64,000 nt of DNA from Parasalinivibrio latis. Lineage in GTDB: Bacteria > Pseudomonadota > Gammaproteobacteria > Enterobacterales > Vibrionaceae. The translations under genes and the position numbers were made by a program. Under the pieces are notes generated by a model. The model was not told the DNA's origin. It did no database searches and saw nothing but the letters and a program-made list of their open reading frames with translations. This document shows positions 24,406 to 34,124 of this stretch, in pieces. The first letter of the stretch is position 1, and every line of letters begins with the position of its first letter. The stretch lies in contig NZ_CP098812.1 of assembly GCF_036825535.1 (NCBI RefSeq), forward strand, positions 2,852,001-2,916,000. The letters run 5' to 3'.

Positions 24406-25827
24406 TTATTGCGCTTCACGCTCTGCGATAAATGCCAGCGCCATTTGGATTCGGGCAACAACACGCTCTTTGCCAACCAAGCACATTACAGCATCTACAG
24501 ATGGGGATTGACCACCGCCGGTAACAGCAACACGCAGCGGCATACCGACTTTACCCATACCCACTTCCAGATCTGCACATGTATCAGCGATTACCTGGTG
24601 AAGGGCTTCAGTGCTCCACTCAGCCAGGGACTCAACCTTTGCCAGGGCGGTCTCAAGCGGCGCTTTTGCTACCGGACGCAAGTGCTTCTTGGCTGCGTCA
24701 GCATCGAAAGTTTCAAAATCCTGATAGAAGTAACCAACTTGATCAGCCAGTTCCACTAAAGTATTACAGCGTTCGCCAACCAGCTTGATAACTTCCTTTA
24801 CATCCGGGCCGTTGGCTGTATCGATATTACGCTGGTCCAGATGCCACTGCAGGTAAGAGGCTACATATTCTGGGTCTGATGTTTTGATATAGTGGTTATT
24901 GAGCCACAACAGCTTTTCAGTGTTGAAAGCTGAAGCTGACTTGCTGATCTTGTCCAGGCTGAACAGTTTTGTCATCTCTTCGATAGAGAATACTTCCTGG
25001 TCACCGTGAGACCAACCCAGACGTACCAGGTAGTTGAGCAGCGCATTAGGCAGGTAACCGTCATCACGGTACTGCATCACGCTGACCGCACCATGGCGCT
25101 TTGACAGTTTGGTACCGTCATCACCAAGGATCATTGAACAGTGAGCAAACTCAGGCACCGGAGCACCCAACGCCTGATAGATATTGATCTGGCGCGGAGT
25201 ATTGTTGATATGGTCTTCACCACGAATGACGTGGGTAATTTCCATATCCCAGTCGTCAACCACAACACAGAAGTTGTATGTCGGGCTGCCATCTGTACGA
25301 CGGATGATAAGGTCATCCAGCTCGCTGTTCGAGATCTCGATACGTCCGCGGATGTGATCGTCAAATACAACACTTCCCTCAGTAGGGTTGCGGAAACGGA
25401 TAACATGCGGGTCGCCGTCTTTAGCTCCTGCATTCGCTTCAACAATACGAGGATGCGCTGCGTCGTAACGAGGCTTTACACCGGCCGCCATTTGCTCTTC
25501 ACGGATTTCATCCAGAAGCTCTTTGGGTGCGTAACACTTGTATGCCTTGTCCTCGGCCATCAACTGGTCGATCAGCTGGTTGTAACGATCAAAACGCTTG
25601 GTCTGATAGTACGGACCCTCATCCCAGTTCAGACCCAACCAATCCATGCCTTCGATGATGGCATCTACGGCTTCCTGAGTTGAACGTTCCAGGTCGGTAT
25701 CTTCAATGCGCAGTACAAATTCGCCTTCCATATGCTTGGCAAACAACCAAGAATAGAGCGCGGTTCTTGCACCACCGATGTGAAGAAAGCCGGTTGGGCT
25801 CGGTGCAAAACGGGTTTTTACTTTCAT
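24406..25827 (-). CDS. gltX: Glutamyl-tRNA synthetase
   Basis: 473 residues, standard class I GluRS. Charges tRNA-Glu with glutamate in the cytosol. The HIGH motif appears as PTGFLHIGGARTALY near residue 10 and the KMSKS loop as DGTKLSKRHGAVSV near 235; ...VLRIEDTDLERS is the conserved active-site segment. An in-frame GTG directly before the ATG was not chosen. Neighbouring ligA is separated by about 140 bp. Confidence 0.98.
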   Translation of the reverse strand: MKVKTRFAPSPTGFLHIGGARTALYSWLFAKHMEGEFVLRIEDTDLERSTQEAVDAIIEGMDWLGLNWDEGPYYQTKRFDRYNQLIDQLMAEDKAYKCYAPKELLDEIREEQMAAGVKPRYDAAHPRIVEANAGAKDGDPHVIRFRNPTEGSVVFDDHIRGRIEISNSELDDLIIRRTDGSPTYNFCVVVDDWDMEITHVIRGEDHINNTPRQINIYQALGAPVPEFAHCSMILGDDGTKLSKRHGAVSVMQYRDDGYLPNALLNYLVRLGWSHGDQEVFSIEEMTKLFSLDKISKSASAFNTEKLLWLNNHYIKTSDPEYVASYLQWHLDQRNIDTANGPDVKEVIKLVGERCNTLVELADQVGYFYQDFETFDADAAKKHLRPVAKAPLETALAKVESLAEWSTEALHQVIADTCADLEVGMGKVGMPLRVAVTGGGQSPSVDAVMCLVGKERVVARIQMALAFIAEREAQ

Positions 25828-25966
25828 CACTTATGTCCAAATAGTTTTGATCGCAGATGATTATATCTACACAAAAGAGCCGACAATTGTATCACTCAAA
25901 TGAATCGGGACAATCTTCATCCCTGATGCTGAGCATGACAATTTCGGCTCTGGAGTAATTTAACGC

Positions 25967-27982
25967 TTAGTTGCCAGCCAGCAATGCCAACATTCCGTCC
26001 TCATCCAGGACTTCAATACCCAACTCCTGGGCTTTAGTCAGCTTGGAACCGGCAGCTTCCCCGGCAATAACCAGATCTGTTTTCTTGGATACACTGCCGG
26101 TCACTTTTGCCCCCAACGCCTGTAGTGCCGCCTTTGCATCACCACGGGACATTTGTGACAAGGTTCCTGTCAGGACAACTACTTTACCGTCAAGTGGTTG
26201 AGGTTTGTCTACGTCAGGCTCTTCAATTTCCGGCCAGTGAACACCTTTTTCCTGCAACTGTTTGATAACTTCCTGGTTATGCGTTTCAGCAAAGAAACCG
26301 ATGATATGACGGGCTACAACTCCGCCAACGTCAGGAACAGCAACAAGTGCTTCTTCATCTGCTTCCATGATTGCGTCCAGCGTACGGAAGTAGTTAGACA
26401 GGTTTGCTGCTGTCGCTTCACCGACTTCGCGAATCCCGAGGGAATAAAGGAAGCGTGGCAGCGTGGTTTCTTTTGATTTTGCCAGCGCATCAATCACATT
26501 CTGGGCGGATTTTGGCCCCATGCGATCCAGAACTGTCACCTGTCCGGCTGTCAGTGAGAAAAGATCAGCAGGAGTGGCAATCATCTCTTTATCAACCAAC
26601 TGCTCGATGATTTTGTCACCCAGTCCATCAACATCCAGTGCTTTACGGGAAGCGAAGTGCTTGATGGCTTCTTTGCGCTGGGCACCGCAAATCAAACCGC
26701 CAGTACAGCGGGCAACCGCTTCACCTTCTACACGTTCCACATGGCTGCCACAAACTGGGCAGGCCTCCGGAAACACAATCTCCCTTGCACCTTGTGGGCG
26801 ACGGCTTTCAACAACGCCAACAATCTGGGGGATCACATCACCGGCACGGCGAATAATCACGCTGTCACCGATATGAACCCCAAGACGGGCAATTTCATCT
26901 CCGTTATGGAGCGTGGCATTGCTGACGGTCACACCTCCAACAAATACCGGATCAAGCTTGGCTACAGGCGTCACTGCGCCAGTACGGCCAACCTGGAACT
27001 CGACATCCTGCAAAACAGTGATTTCTTCCTGTGCCGGGAATTTATAGGCAATAGCCCAACGTGGAGCCCGGGCAACAAAGCCCAATTTCTCCTGCTGGTT
27101 AATGTCATTTACCTTATTTACAACACCATCAATCTCATAAGGCAATTCATCCCTTCGTGTGAGGATATCGCGGTAGTACTCCAGCAATGCAGTGAGGCCT
27201 TTCACCTGCCGGATTTCCGGGCTTACTGGCAGCCCCCACTCTTTCAGTTGTTGCAGACGCTCATATTGCCCCTCAGGCAAGGTAGTATCTACAACCCCGA
27301 TACCGTATGCGTAGAACTGTAGCGGACGTTCAGCGGCAATTTTGGGGTCGAGTTGCCGCAGGCTGCCCGCTGCTGCATTTCGGGGGTTGGCAAAAGTTTT
27401 CTCACCTTTTTTCAGCGCCCTTTCATTCAGTGCATCAAAACCGGCCTTAGGCATAAACACTTCACCACGCACTTCAATACGAGAAGGAATACCCTCTCCG
27501 CGAAGCTTCAGCGGTATATTGCGGATAGTGCGAGCATTGTGGGTGATATTCTCGCCGGTCGAGCCATCGCCACGAGTCGCCGCGCGAATAAGCACACCAT
27601 CTTCATACAAAAGGCTGACAGCAAGACCATCCAGCTTTGGCTCACAGCAATAAACCAACTCACTGGCATCTTTCAGGCGGTCAACAATACGCTTTTCAAA
27701 GGCAGACATGTCTTCATCACTGAAAGCGTTGTCCAGCGACAACATCGGCATTTCATGTTTCACACTCTCAAAACCGGCAAGAGGTTGCCCGCCTACCCTC
27801 TGGCTTGGCGAATCCGGAGATACCAATTCCGGGTTCTCCGCTTCAATGGCCAGCAGCTCCTGCATCAAACGGTCATATTCAGCGTCAGGAATTTCCGGCG
27901 CATCGTCGACGTAGTAACGATAGCCGTGATAATTCAGCTCATCTTTTAATTGTTGAAGTCTGTTCTGGATTTTTGCTGTCAT
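25967..27982 (-). CDS. ligA: NAD-dependent DNA ligase LigA
   Basis: 671 residues, full length. Seals nicks in replication and repair using NAD+. Domain order: Ia (YYVDDAPEIPDAEYDRLMQEL), adenylation with the active lysine in CCEPKLDGLAVSLLYEDG, OB fold, zinc finger (CPVCGS...CTGGLICGAQ), helix-hairpin-helix region, and a C-terminal BRCT domain (about 590-671: LDGKVVVLTGTLSQMSRGDAKAALQALGAKVTGSVSKKTDLVIAG). It follows zipA in the same direction, the order zipA-ligA known from E. coli and vibrios. Confidence 0.98.
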   Translation of the reverse strand: MTAKIQNRLQQLKDELNYHGYRYYVDDAPEIPDAEYDRLMQELLAIEAENPELVSPDSPSQRVGGQPLAGFESVKHEMPMLSLDNAFSDEDMSAFEKRIVDRLKDASELVYCCEPKLDGLAVSLLYEDGVLIRAATRGDGSTGENITHNARTIRNIPLKLRGEGIPSRIEVRGEVFMPKAGFDALNERALKKGEKTFANPRNAAAGSLRQLDPKIAAERPLQFYAYGIGVVDTTLPEGQYERLQQLKEWGLPVSPEIRQVKGLTALLEYYRDILTRRDELPYEIDGVVNKVNDINQQEKLGFVARAPRWAIAYKFPAQEEITVLQDVEFQVGRTGAVTPVAKLDPVFVGGVTVSNATLHNGDEIARLGVHIGDSVIIRRAGDVIPQIVGVVESRRPQGAREIVFPEACPVCGSHVERVEGEAVARCTGGLICGAQRKEAIKHFASRKALDVDGLGDKIIEQLVDKEMIATPADLFSLTAGQVTVLDRMGPKSAQNVIDALAKSKETTLPRFLYSLGIREVGEATAANLSNYFRTLDAIMEADEEALVAVPDVGGVVARHIIGFFAETHNQEVIKQLQEKGVHWPEIEEPDVDKPQPLDGKVVVLTGTLSQMSRGDAKAALQALGAKVTGSVSKKTDLVIAGEAAGSKLTKAQELGIEVLDEDGMLALLAGN

Positions 27983-28061
27983 CTTAGTTACCGGCTTGGT
28001 TGTGCCATAGTTACTGTCAGGTTGTGAGGGTCATTATCATACCTGATAAAGCCCATAACGG

Positions 28062-28084
28062 AAAAAGGGCCAGAAGGCCCTTCT
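28062..28084 (-). terminator. Terminator or attenuator between zipA and ligA
   Basis: AAGGGCC/GGCCCTT stem with a 4-nt loop, followed on the minus strand by TTTTTCC. Because zipA and ligA usually share a transcript, it may only reduce read-through into ligA. Confidence 0.65.
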
Positions 28085-28102
28085 CGTTAATTTCGTATTG
28101 GG

Positions 28103-29020
28103 TTAAGCGCTGAAATCCCGGATTCGCTGTTTGTAAGCATCAATCTTCTGTGGTGTCAGCATGGCCCTGCCCTCGTCAAGCACAAGACCTCCGAGCTCAT
28201 CAGCAATTTGCTGGGCAGTTTGCAACATCAGCTTGAAATTCTGATCCGGCTCTCCATAACACGGCAACGTCATAAAGAACGAAACACCCGGTGTTTCATA
28301 ACTATCTGGAGCGTTGATAATCAGGTTGCCAGGTTTGACCATGTTCGCGATGCTGAACAGTACCTTACCTGTCCCAGCCAAATCAGTATGGCGGTGGTAG
28401 ATGTCCAGTTCTCCATAATGGAGGCCATGCTGTTCAAAGCTGTTAATCAAGTCAATGCCGGAAAAAACCTCGCCGTTTGATGCATGAACATGAAGCACCA
28501 GGACATCACTTTTCGGTTCCTCGGGCGCAACCTCAGGTTCAGGCTCTTCTGCTGACACTTCTTCTGAAGCCAAATCACCTTCACTGAACGTTTGAACTGA
28601 ATCTTCCGTTAGTGTTTCCACGGTTTCAGCAGGTGGAGTTTTACGGGGTTCTTCTTTTTGCATGGGAGACGGAGACTGAATATCTTCCGGATCCAGCTTC
28701 AAAGAGGGAATATCATCGTCTTCGTGAATTGTTCCTGGCATATCAAATAGCGGATCGCTGTCCGGTTTTTCACCGAACGCCATGCCTGGTTCCTTCCGCT
28801 CCTGGCCAGATTTGGATTCAGGCTGGTTTACGACGCGGACTGCACCGATACCATCCTGATCAAAACCATCCTCAACGCCACGACTATCCTTCAGTTTACC
28901 CAAAGGCTTTTCGCTGAACTTGGTTCTTCTTTCTTTTCGGCTTGTCATAAAGCCATGCAGCAGCAGCGCGGCAATTGCCAACGCGCCGACAACGATCAGT
29001 ACAAGGCGCAATTCCTGCAT
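28103..29020 (-). CDS. zipA: Cell division protein ZipA
   Basis: 305 residues. Anchors FtsZ to the inner membrane. The N-terminal membrane helix (MQELRLVLIVVGALAIAALLLHGF) is followed by a basic patch, an acidic/proline-rich linker (about 60-170, many E, P, D) and the C-terminal FtsZ-binding domain (about 172-300: VLVLHVHASNGEVFSGIDLINSFEQHGLHYGELDIYHRH and later GVSFFMTLPCYGEPDQNFKLMLQTAQQIADELGG). Divergent from cysZ. Confidence 0.97.
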   Translation of the reverse strand: MQELRLVLIVVGALAIAALLLHGFMTSRKERRTKFSEKPLGKLKDSRGVEDGFDQDGIGAVRVVNQPESKSGQERKEPGMAFGEKPDSDPLFDMPGTIHEDDDIPSLKLDPEDIQSPSPMQKEEPRKTPPAETVETLTEDSVQTFSEGDLASEEVSAEEPEPEVAPEEPKSDVLVLHVHASNGEVFSGIDLINSFEQHGLHYGELDIYHRHTDLAGTGKVLFSIANMVKPGNLIINAPDSYETPGVSFFMTLPCYGEPDQNFKLMLQTAQQIADELGGLVLDEGRAMLTPQKIDAYKQRIRDFSA

Positions 29021-29278
29021 CGGGTATTCTCGATGTTCAGTGATTCAAACTTTCTGGGCCTGTCCAAGCCTTATGGCACAGATGACCGGACACCACACTA
29101 TTCGGCTTACTGTACCAGAAGTTGAAAAAAAATTAATGCGTTCCTGTAGTTATTCTTGCTAAGCCAGTCAAAAAATCACAGCGATATAACAATGTGGTGA
29201 TAAACCACGCAGTTTGGACATAGCTTGGGTATACCTTTACCATGCAGAAAAACTGTGCTTTAGCGTAATGGAGACTCC

Positions 29279-30025
29279 ATGGTTAAACAGACCGGTTCCG
29301 GGCTGCACTATTTCAGTCGGGGCTTTTCACTGATTTTTACACCCGGCATCCGGCGGTTTGTGATTATTCCTTTAATAATCAATATACTGCTGCTTGGTGT
29401 GACTTTTTATTTTGCTCTTACCCGGATTGGGGAGTGGGTGGATGGACAACTGGCGCAACTGCCGACCTGGCTTGACTGGTTGAGCTATCCGCTGTGGGTT
29501 TTGATAGCACTTGGGTTGCTTGTCGTCTGCACTTACTTTTTCTCTACCATTGCAAACTGGATAGCCGCGCCGTTTAACGGATTGCTTGCTGAACATCTGG
29601 AAGCCAGGTTGACAAACACCCGCCCTCCGGATGATGGCGTGTTGGACATTGTCAAAGACCTTCCACGTGTGATGAAACGTGAATGGCAAAAGCTATGGTA
29701 CTACCTTCCCAAAGCTATTGGATTGCTGATTCTTTTCTTTATCCCTGCGATAGGGCAAACACTTGGACCGGTATTGTGGTTCCTGTTTACCGCCTGGATG
29801 ATGTCGGTTCAATATTGTGATTATGCCTTTGATAACCACAGGGTACCTTTTGCCACCATGAAAGGGGCTCTCAAAGAGGAAAAAGGCGTGACCTTCGGCT
29901 TCGGCGCACTTGTAACCCTGCTAACAATGACGCCAGTGCTTAACCTGATAGTGATGCCGGCAGCCGTATGCGGTGCAACGCTAATGTGGGTAGAACGTTA
30001 TAAGGGTAATTTCGGGCGATATTAA
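29279..30025 (+). CDS. cysZ: Sulfate transporter CysZ
   Basis: 248 residues with four membrane segments (about 28-50, 68-92, and two between 140 and 235). Imports sulfate for cysteine synthesis. Family segments include GLHYFSRGFSLIFTPGIRRFVIIPLIINILLL at the start and PFNGLLAEHLEARL in the middle. GGAG precedes the ATG. It lies next to cysK, which uses the sulfide made from the sulfate. Confidence 0.95.
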   Translation: MVKQTGSGLHYFSRGFSLIFTPGIRRFVIIPLIINILLLGVTFYFALTRIGEWVDGQLAQLPTWLDWLSYPLWVLIALGLLVVCTYFFSTIANWIAAPFNGLLAEHLEARLTNTRPPDDGVLDIVKDLPRVMKREWQKLWYYLPKAIGLLILFFIPAIGQTLGPVLWFLFTAWMMSVQYCDYAFDNHRVPFATMKGALKEEKGVTFGFGALVTLLTMTPVLNLIVMPAAVCGATLMWVERYKGNFGRY

Positions 30026-30175
30026 AGAGTTACGCCCTGACAAACTGGTCTCAGCCTTAAATGTAAACAACCATTAATGACAATAACTTATAACCAACGG
30101 TTCCTTAGGTGTAGTCTAGGATAGGTATAAGCTTAATCGTGACATACATTTATGGCGTGACGAAGGAACGTTAAG

Positions 30176-31144
30176 ATGGCAAAGATTTTTGAAGATAACA
30201 CACTGACAATCGGTAACACTCCCCTGGTTCGCCTTAACCGCGTATCCAACGGAAAAGTTCTGGCTAAAATCGAAGCGCGTAACCCAAGCTTCAGCGTAAA
30301 GTGCCGTATCGGTGCCAACATGATTTGGGATGCTGAGAAATCTGGCAAACTGAAAGCAGGTGTTGAACTGGTTGAGCCAACCAGTGGTAACACGGGTATT
30401 GCACTGGCTTATGTCGCAGCAGCCCGTGGCTACAAATTAACACTTACCATGCCTGAGTCCATGAGCCTTGAGCGTCGTAAGCTATTAAAAGCACTCGGTG
30501 CAAACCTGGTTCTGACAGAAGCGCCAAAAGGTATGAAAGGGGCAATTGCAAAAGCCGAAGAAATTGTGGCTTCCGATCCTTCAAAATACCTGATGCTTCA
30601 ACAGTTTGATAACCCGGCAAACCCAGAAATCCACGAAAAAACCACCGGCCCAGAGATCTGGGAAGATACCGATGGTGAAATCGATGTATTTATCGCCGGT
30701 GTTGGTACAGGTGGAACCCTTACCGGTGTGAGCCGCTATATTAAGGGAACCAAGGGCAAGGCAATCACGACTGTGGCAGTCGAGCCTTCAGAATCTCCTG
30801 TTATCAGCCAGACGGTTGAAGGTGCAGAAGTGCAACCCGCCCCTCACAAAATCCAGGGTATTGGTGCAGGCTTTGTTCCTAAAAACTTAGATCTCACTCT
30901 TGTTGACCGTGTAGTGCAGGTTTCTTCAGAAGAAGCCATGGCAATGGCGCGTCGCCTGATGGAAGAAGAAGGTATTCTGGCGGGCATCTCTTCCGGTGCA
31001 GCAGTTGTTGCAGCGAATAAAGTTGCCGAACTCCCTGAGTTTACTGATAAAAATATTGTTGTCATTCTGCCGAGCTCAAGCGAACGCTACCTGAGCTCCC
31101 CTCTGTTTGCCGATCTGTTCACCGAGAAAGAACTCACGCAATAA
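30176..31144 (+). CDS. cysK: Cysteine synthase A (O-acetylserine sulfhydrylase)
   Basis: 322 residues. Forms cysteine from O-acetylserine and sulfide with pyridoxal phosphate. The PLP lysine is K42 in NPSFSVKCRIG, the substrate loop is EPTSGNTGIALAY, and the phosphate-binding loop is GVGTGGTLTGVSRYIK. The C-terminal end (LSSPLFADLFTEKEL) is like CysK of E. coli. It lies 150 nt after cysZ and has its own terminator. No CysB site could be assigned with confidence. Confidence 0.98.
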   Translation: MAKIFEDNTLTIGNTPLVRLNRVSNGKVLAKIEARNPSFSVKCRIGANMIWDAEKSGKLKAGVELVEPTSGNTGIALAYVAAARGYKLTLTMPESMSLERRKLLKALGANLVLTEAPKGMKGAIAKAEEIVASDPSKYLMLQQFDNPANPEIHEKTTGPEIWEDTDGEIDVFIAGVGTGGTLTGVSRYIKGTKGKAITTVAVEPSESPVISQTVEGAEVQPAPHKIQGIGAGFVPKNLDLTLVDRVVQVSSEEAMAMARRLMEEEGILAGISSGAAVVAANKVAELPEFTDKNIVVILPSSSERYLSSPLFADLFTEKELTQ

Positions 31145-31184
31145 CAGAGAGTTGCGAAAAAACACCTCATCATACAAATGACAT

Positions 31185-31209
31185 AAAAGCCCCTTCTGGG
31201 GCTTTTTTG
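31185..31209 (+). terminator. Terminator of cysK
   Basis: AAAAGCCCC, TTCT loop, GGGGC and a T6 run, 40 nt past the cysK stop. Confidence 0.92.
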
Positions 31210-31459
31210 TTTGATTTTTCCTGCTACATCCAGTAAAAACGGTGACTGTTTATTTTAGGCACCGAAATAAAAAGTGTTTTGTCCCTGAGTCAGATGGGAT
31301 GTGTTTAGAAAATGTCACAGAAATTTGACTTGGATTAAGCATCGGTGCCGATAACTTGGTTAGTTTACTACCATCGAATAGCAAATCATGGTTGTTCGGT
31401 TTAAGCTAACTAGGGATTTAATACATAAATTTAAAAAATTAGATCTATCGGGGTGAATA
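31210..31459. other. Leader region of ptsH
   Basis: 250 bp between the cysK terminator and ptsH. It contains TTGACT at 31325 and an inverted repeat ATCGG-TG-CCGAT at 31341-31352, but no -10 with good spacing that I can defend. In E. coli pts has several promoters controlled by CRP and Mlc; I did not find a full CRP site here, only a TGTCACA half-site near 31314. Confidence 0.4.
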
Positions 31460-31717
31460 ATGTTTCAGAAAGACGTAGTAATTACTGCAGAAAACGGTCT
31501 GCACACTCGTCCAGCGGCTCAGTTTGTTAAAGAAGCTAAAGGCTTCGACGCTGACATCACTGTGACTTCAAACGGCAAGAGCGCAAGCGCTAAGAGCCTG
31601 TTCAAGCTGCAAACTCTGGGCCTGACCAAAGGCACCAACGTGACCATTTCTGCAGAAGGCGCACAGGCTCAAGCAGCTGTTGAGCACCTGGTTAAACTGA
31701 TGGACGAGCTGGAATAA
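31460..31717 (+). CDS. ptsH: Phosphocarrier protein HPr
   Basis: 85 residues, the same length as E. coli HPr. Carries phosphate from enzyme I to the sugar-specific EIIA domains. His15 is in ENGLHTRPAAQF, and the conserved serine (S46) is in GKSASAKSLFKLQ. First gene of ptsH-ptsI-crr. Confidence 0.99.
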   Translation: MFQKDVVITAENGLHTRPAAQFVKEAKGFDADITVTSNGKSASAKSLFKLQTLGLTKGTNVTISAEGAQAQAAVEHLVKLMDELE

Positions 31718-31773
31718 TCCAGCTCTTTTTTTCATCATTTCGCTTTCTGTTTTGAACAACGTAAGGTAACGCT

Positions 31774-33501
31774 ATGATTTCAGGCATCCTGGCATCACCT
31801 GGTATCGCTTTTGGTAAAGCGCTACTTCTTCAAGAAGAAGAAGTCGTCATCAACAAGGGACAGGTCCCTGCCGATCAGCTGGAAAACGAAATCCAGCGCA
31901 TGCTCGACGCAAGGGAAAAGGCTAAGGAGCAGCTGGAAGTAATCAAGCAAAAAGCGCTTGAGACCTTCGGTGAAGAAAAAGAGGCCATCTTTGAAGGCCA
32001 CATCATGCTACTTGAAGATGAAGAGCTGGAAGAAGAAATCATAGCTTTCATCAAAGACAACAATGCATCAGCTGATCACGCGATCTATGCCGTTATCGAA
32101 GAGCAAGCTTCAACGCTGGAGTCTCTTGATGACGAATACCTGAAAGAGCGTGCGACTGACGTGCGTGATATCGGTATGCGTTTTGTTAAAAACGCGCTGG
32201 GCATCAACATGGTGTCTCTGTCCGACATCAACGAAGAAGTGATTCTGGTTGCTAACGACCTGACTCCTTCTGAAACTGCACAAATCAACCTGAACTACGT
32301 ACTGGGCTTTATCACTGATATTGGCGGTCGTACTTCACATACCTCGATCATGGCTCGTTCACTGGAACTGCCAGCTATCGTAGGTACAAACGACATTACC
32401 AAGCGCGTTCACAACGGTGACATGCTGGTACTGGATGCGATCAACAACCAGATCGTCATCAACCCAAGCGACGAAGAGCTCGCGAAATTCAAGAAAATCC
32501 GTGACGACTACCAGTCTGAGAAAGAAGAGCTGGCAAAGCTGAAAGACCTGCCTGCTATCACTCTGGACGGCCACCAGGTAGAAGTTGTGGGTAACATCGG
32601 CACCGTAAAAGACTGTGACGGCATCAACCGTAACGGCGGTGAAGGTGTTGGCCTGTACCGTACTGAGTTCCTGTTTATGGACCGCAGTGCCCTGCCAACT
32701 GAAGAAGAGCAGTATCAGGCATACAAAGAAGTTGCAGAAGCGATGAACGGTTTGCCGATCATCATCCGTACCATGGATATCGGCGGTGACAAAGACCTGC
32801 CTTACATGGATCTGCCAAAAGAAATGAACCCATTCCTGGGTTGGCGTGCAGTCCGTATCAGCCTTGATCGTCGCGAAATCCTTCGAGACCAGCTGCGTGC
32901 GATCCTGCGAGCTTCTGCGCACGGTAAACTTCGCGTGATGTTCCCAATGATCATCTCGGTTGAAGAAATCCGTGAACTGAAGAAGGCTATCGAAGAGTAC
33001 AAAGCTGAGCTGCGTGCAGAAGATATTGCCTTTGATGAGAGTCTGGAAATCGGTGTAATGGTGGAAACACCTGCAGCTGCAGCGATTGCCCACCACCTGG
33101 CAAAAGAAGTTAGCTTCTTTAGCATTGGTACAAACGACCTGACCCAGTATACTCTTGCAGTTGACCGTGGTAATGAGCTGATCTCACACCTGTACAATCC
33201 GCTTTCTCCTGCCGTGCTGTCTGTTATCAAGCAGGTAATTGACGCATCGCATAAAGAAGGTAAATGGACTGGTATGTGTGGTGAGCTTGCGGGTGATGAG
33301 CGCGCAACATTACTGCTGTTGGGTATGGGCCTTGATGAATTCAGTATGAGTGGCATCTCGATTCCTCGCATTAAGAAGATCATCCGCAACGCTAACTTTG
33401 CAGATGTGAAGGCGATGGCTGAAGAAGCATTGGAACTGCCAACCGCAGCTGAAATCGAAGCACTTGTAGATAAATTCATCGCAGAAAAGACCATCTGCTA
33501 A
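31774..33501 (+). CDS. ptsI: Phosphoenolpyruvate-protein phosphotransferase (enzyme I)
   Basis: 575 residues. Takes phosphate from PEP and passes it to HPr. The active histidine is H189 in GGRTSHTSIMARSLELPAIVG. The C-terminal PEP-binding half contains GVGLYRTEFLFMDR, the signature with the active-site region, and MCGELAGDERATLLLLGMGLDEFSMS. It lies 56 nt after ptsH in the same operon. Cytoplasmic. Confidence 0.99.
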   Translation: MISGILASPGIAFGKALLLQEEEVVINKGQVPADQLENEIQRMLDAREKAKEQLEVIKQKALETFGEEKEAIFEGHIMLLEDEELEEEIIAFIKDNNASADHAIYAVIEEQASTLESLDDEYLKERATDVRDIGMRFVKNALGINMVSLSDINEEVILVANDLTPSETAQINLNYVLGFITDIGGRTSHTSIMARSLELPAIVGTNDITKRVHNGDMLVLDAINNQIVINPSDEELAKFKKIRDDYQSEKEELAKLKDLPAITLDGHQVEVVGNIGTVKDCDGINRNGGEGVGLYRTEFLFMDRSALPTEEEQYQAYKEVAEAMNGLPIIIRTMDIGGDKDLPYMDLPKEMNPFLGWRAVRISLDRREILRDQLRAILRASAHGKLRVMFPMIISVEEIRELKKAIEEYKAELRAEDIAFDESLEIGVMVETPAAAAIAHHLAKEVSFFSIGTNDLTQYTLAVDRGNELISHLYNPLSPAVLSVIKQVIDASHKEGKWTGMCGELAGDERATLLLLGMGLDEFSMSGISIPRIKKIIRNANFADVKAMAEEALELPTAAEIEALVDKFIAEKTIC

Positions 33502-33547
33502 TGCTACTATTTGTGGCAGATGACTAAATACGCTTAGGAGCATCAAT

Positions 33548-34057
33548 ATGGGTCTGTTTGACAAACTGAAGAAACTGGTTTCTGACGACAGCAACGACGC
33601 TGGCGCGATTGACATTATCGCCCCTCTGTCAGGCGAAATCGTAAACATCGAAGACGTGCCTGATGTTGTTTTCGCAGAGAAGATCGTTGGTGACGGTATC
33701 GCTATCAAACCAGCGGGCAACAAAATGGTTGCTCCTGTAAACGGTACTATCGGTAAGATCTTCGAGACCAACCACGCTTTCTCTATCGAGTCAGAAGACG
33801 GTGTAGAACTGTTTGTTCACTTCGGTATCGATACCGTTGAACTGAAAGGCGAAGGCTTCAAGCGTATCGCTGAAGAAGGTCAGTCTGTTAAGGCCGGTGA
33901 CACCATCATCGAATTCGACCTGGCTCTGCTGGAAGAAAAAGCGAAGTCAACACTGACTCCAGTTGTTATCTCTAACATGGACGAAATCAAAGAGCTGCAA
34001 AAGCTGTCTGGTGCCGTTACTGTTGGCGAAACACCTGTAATCCGCGTGAAGAAGTAA
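33548..34057 (+). CDS. crr: Glucose-specific EIIA component
   Basis: 169 residues, as in E. coli. Phosphoryl carrier for glucose uptake and central regulator of adenylate cyclase and inducer exclusion. The two active-site histidines are H76 (ETNHAFSIE) and H91 (ELFVHFGIDTVELKGEGF). The N-terminus MGLFDKLKKLVSDD is the amphipathic membrane helix. Last gene of the pts operon, 46 nt after ptsI, with a strong terminator. Confidence 0.99.
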   Translation: MGLFDKLKKLVSDDSNDAGAIDIIAPLSGEIVNIEDVPDVVFAEKIVGDGIAIKPAGNKMVAPVNGTIGKIFETNHAFSIESEDGVELFVHFGIDTVELKGEGFKRIAEEGQSVKAGDTIIEFDLALLEEKAKSTLTPVVISNMDEIKELQKLSGAVTVGETPVIRVKK

Positions 34058-34074
34058 TTTTCTTCTCGGATAAG

Positions 34075-34102
34075 AAAAGGGCTCCTCGGAGCCCTTTTCT
34101 GT
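34075..34102. terminator. Terminator of the pts operon (bidirectional)
   Basis: AAAAGGGCTC...GAGCCCTTTT stem flanked by A and T runs, 18 nt after the crr stop. It can also serve the convergent DyP peroxidase gene (stop 34125). Confidence 0.88.
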
Positions 34103-34124
34103 ATCTGCATTTTATCGGTTCGCG

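Noticed and set aside
30085..30110. TTATAACCAAC upstream of cysK as a CysB site
   Set aside because: CysB sites are too degenerate to call from one sequence by eye.
31310..31320. CRP-like half-site TGTCACA upstream of ptsH
   Set aside because: The left half TGTG lies too far away (10 instead of 6 nt between half-sites), so it is not a CRP site that can be supported.
31347..31354. Perfect sigma-28 -10 sequence GCCGATAA upstream of ptsH
   Set aside because: No TAAA lies 15 nt upstream (the bases there are ACTT), and pts genes are not known FliA targets. Treated as chance, probably part of the ATCGG-TG-CCGAT repeat.
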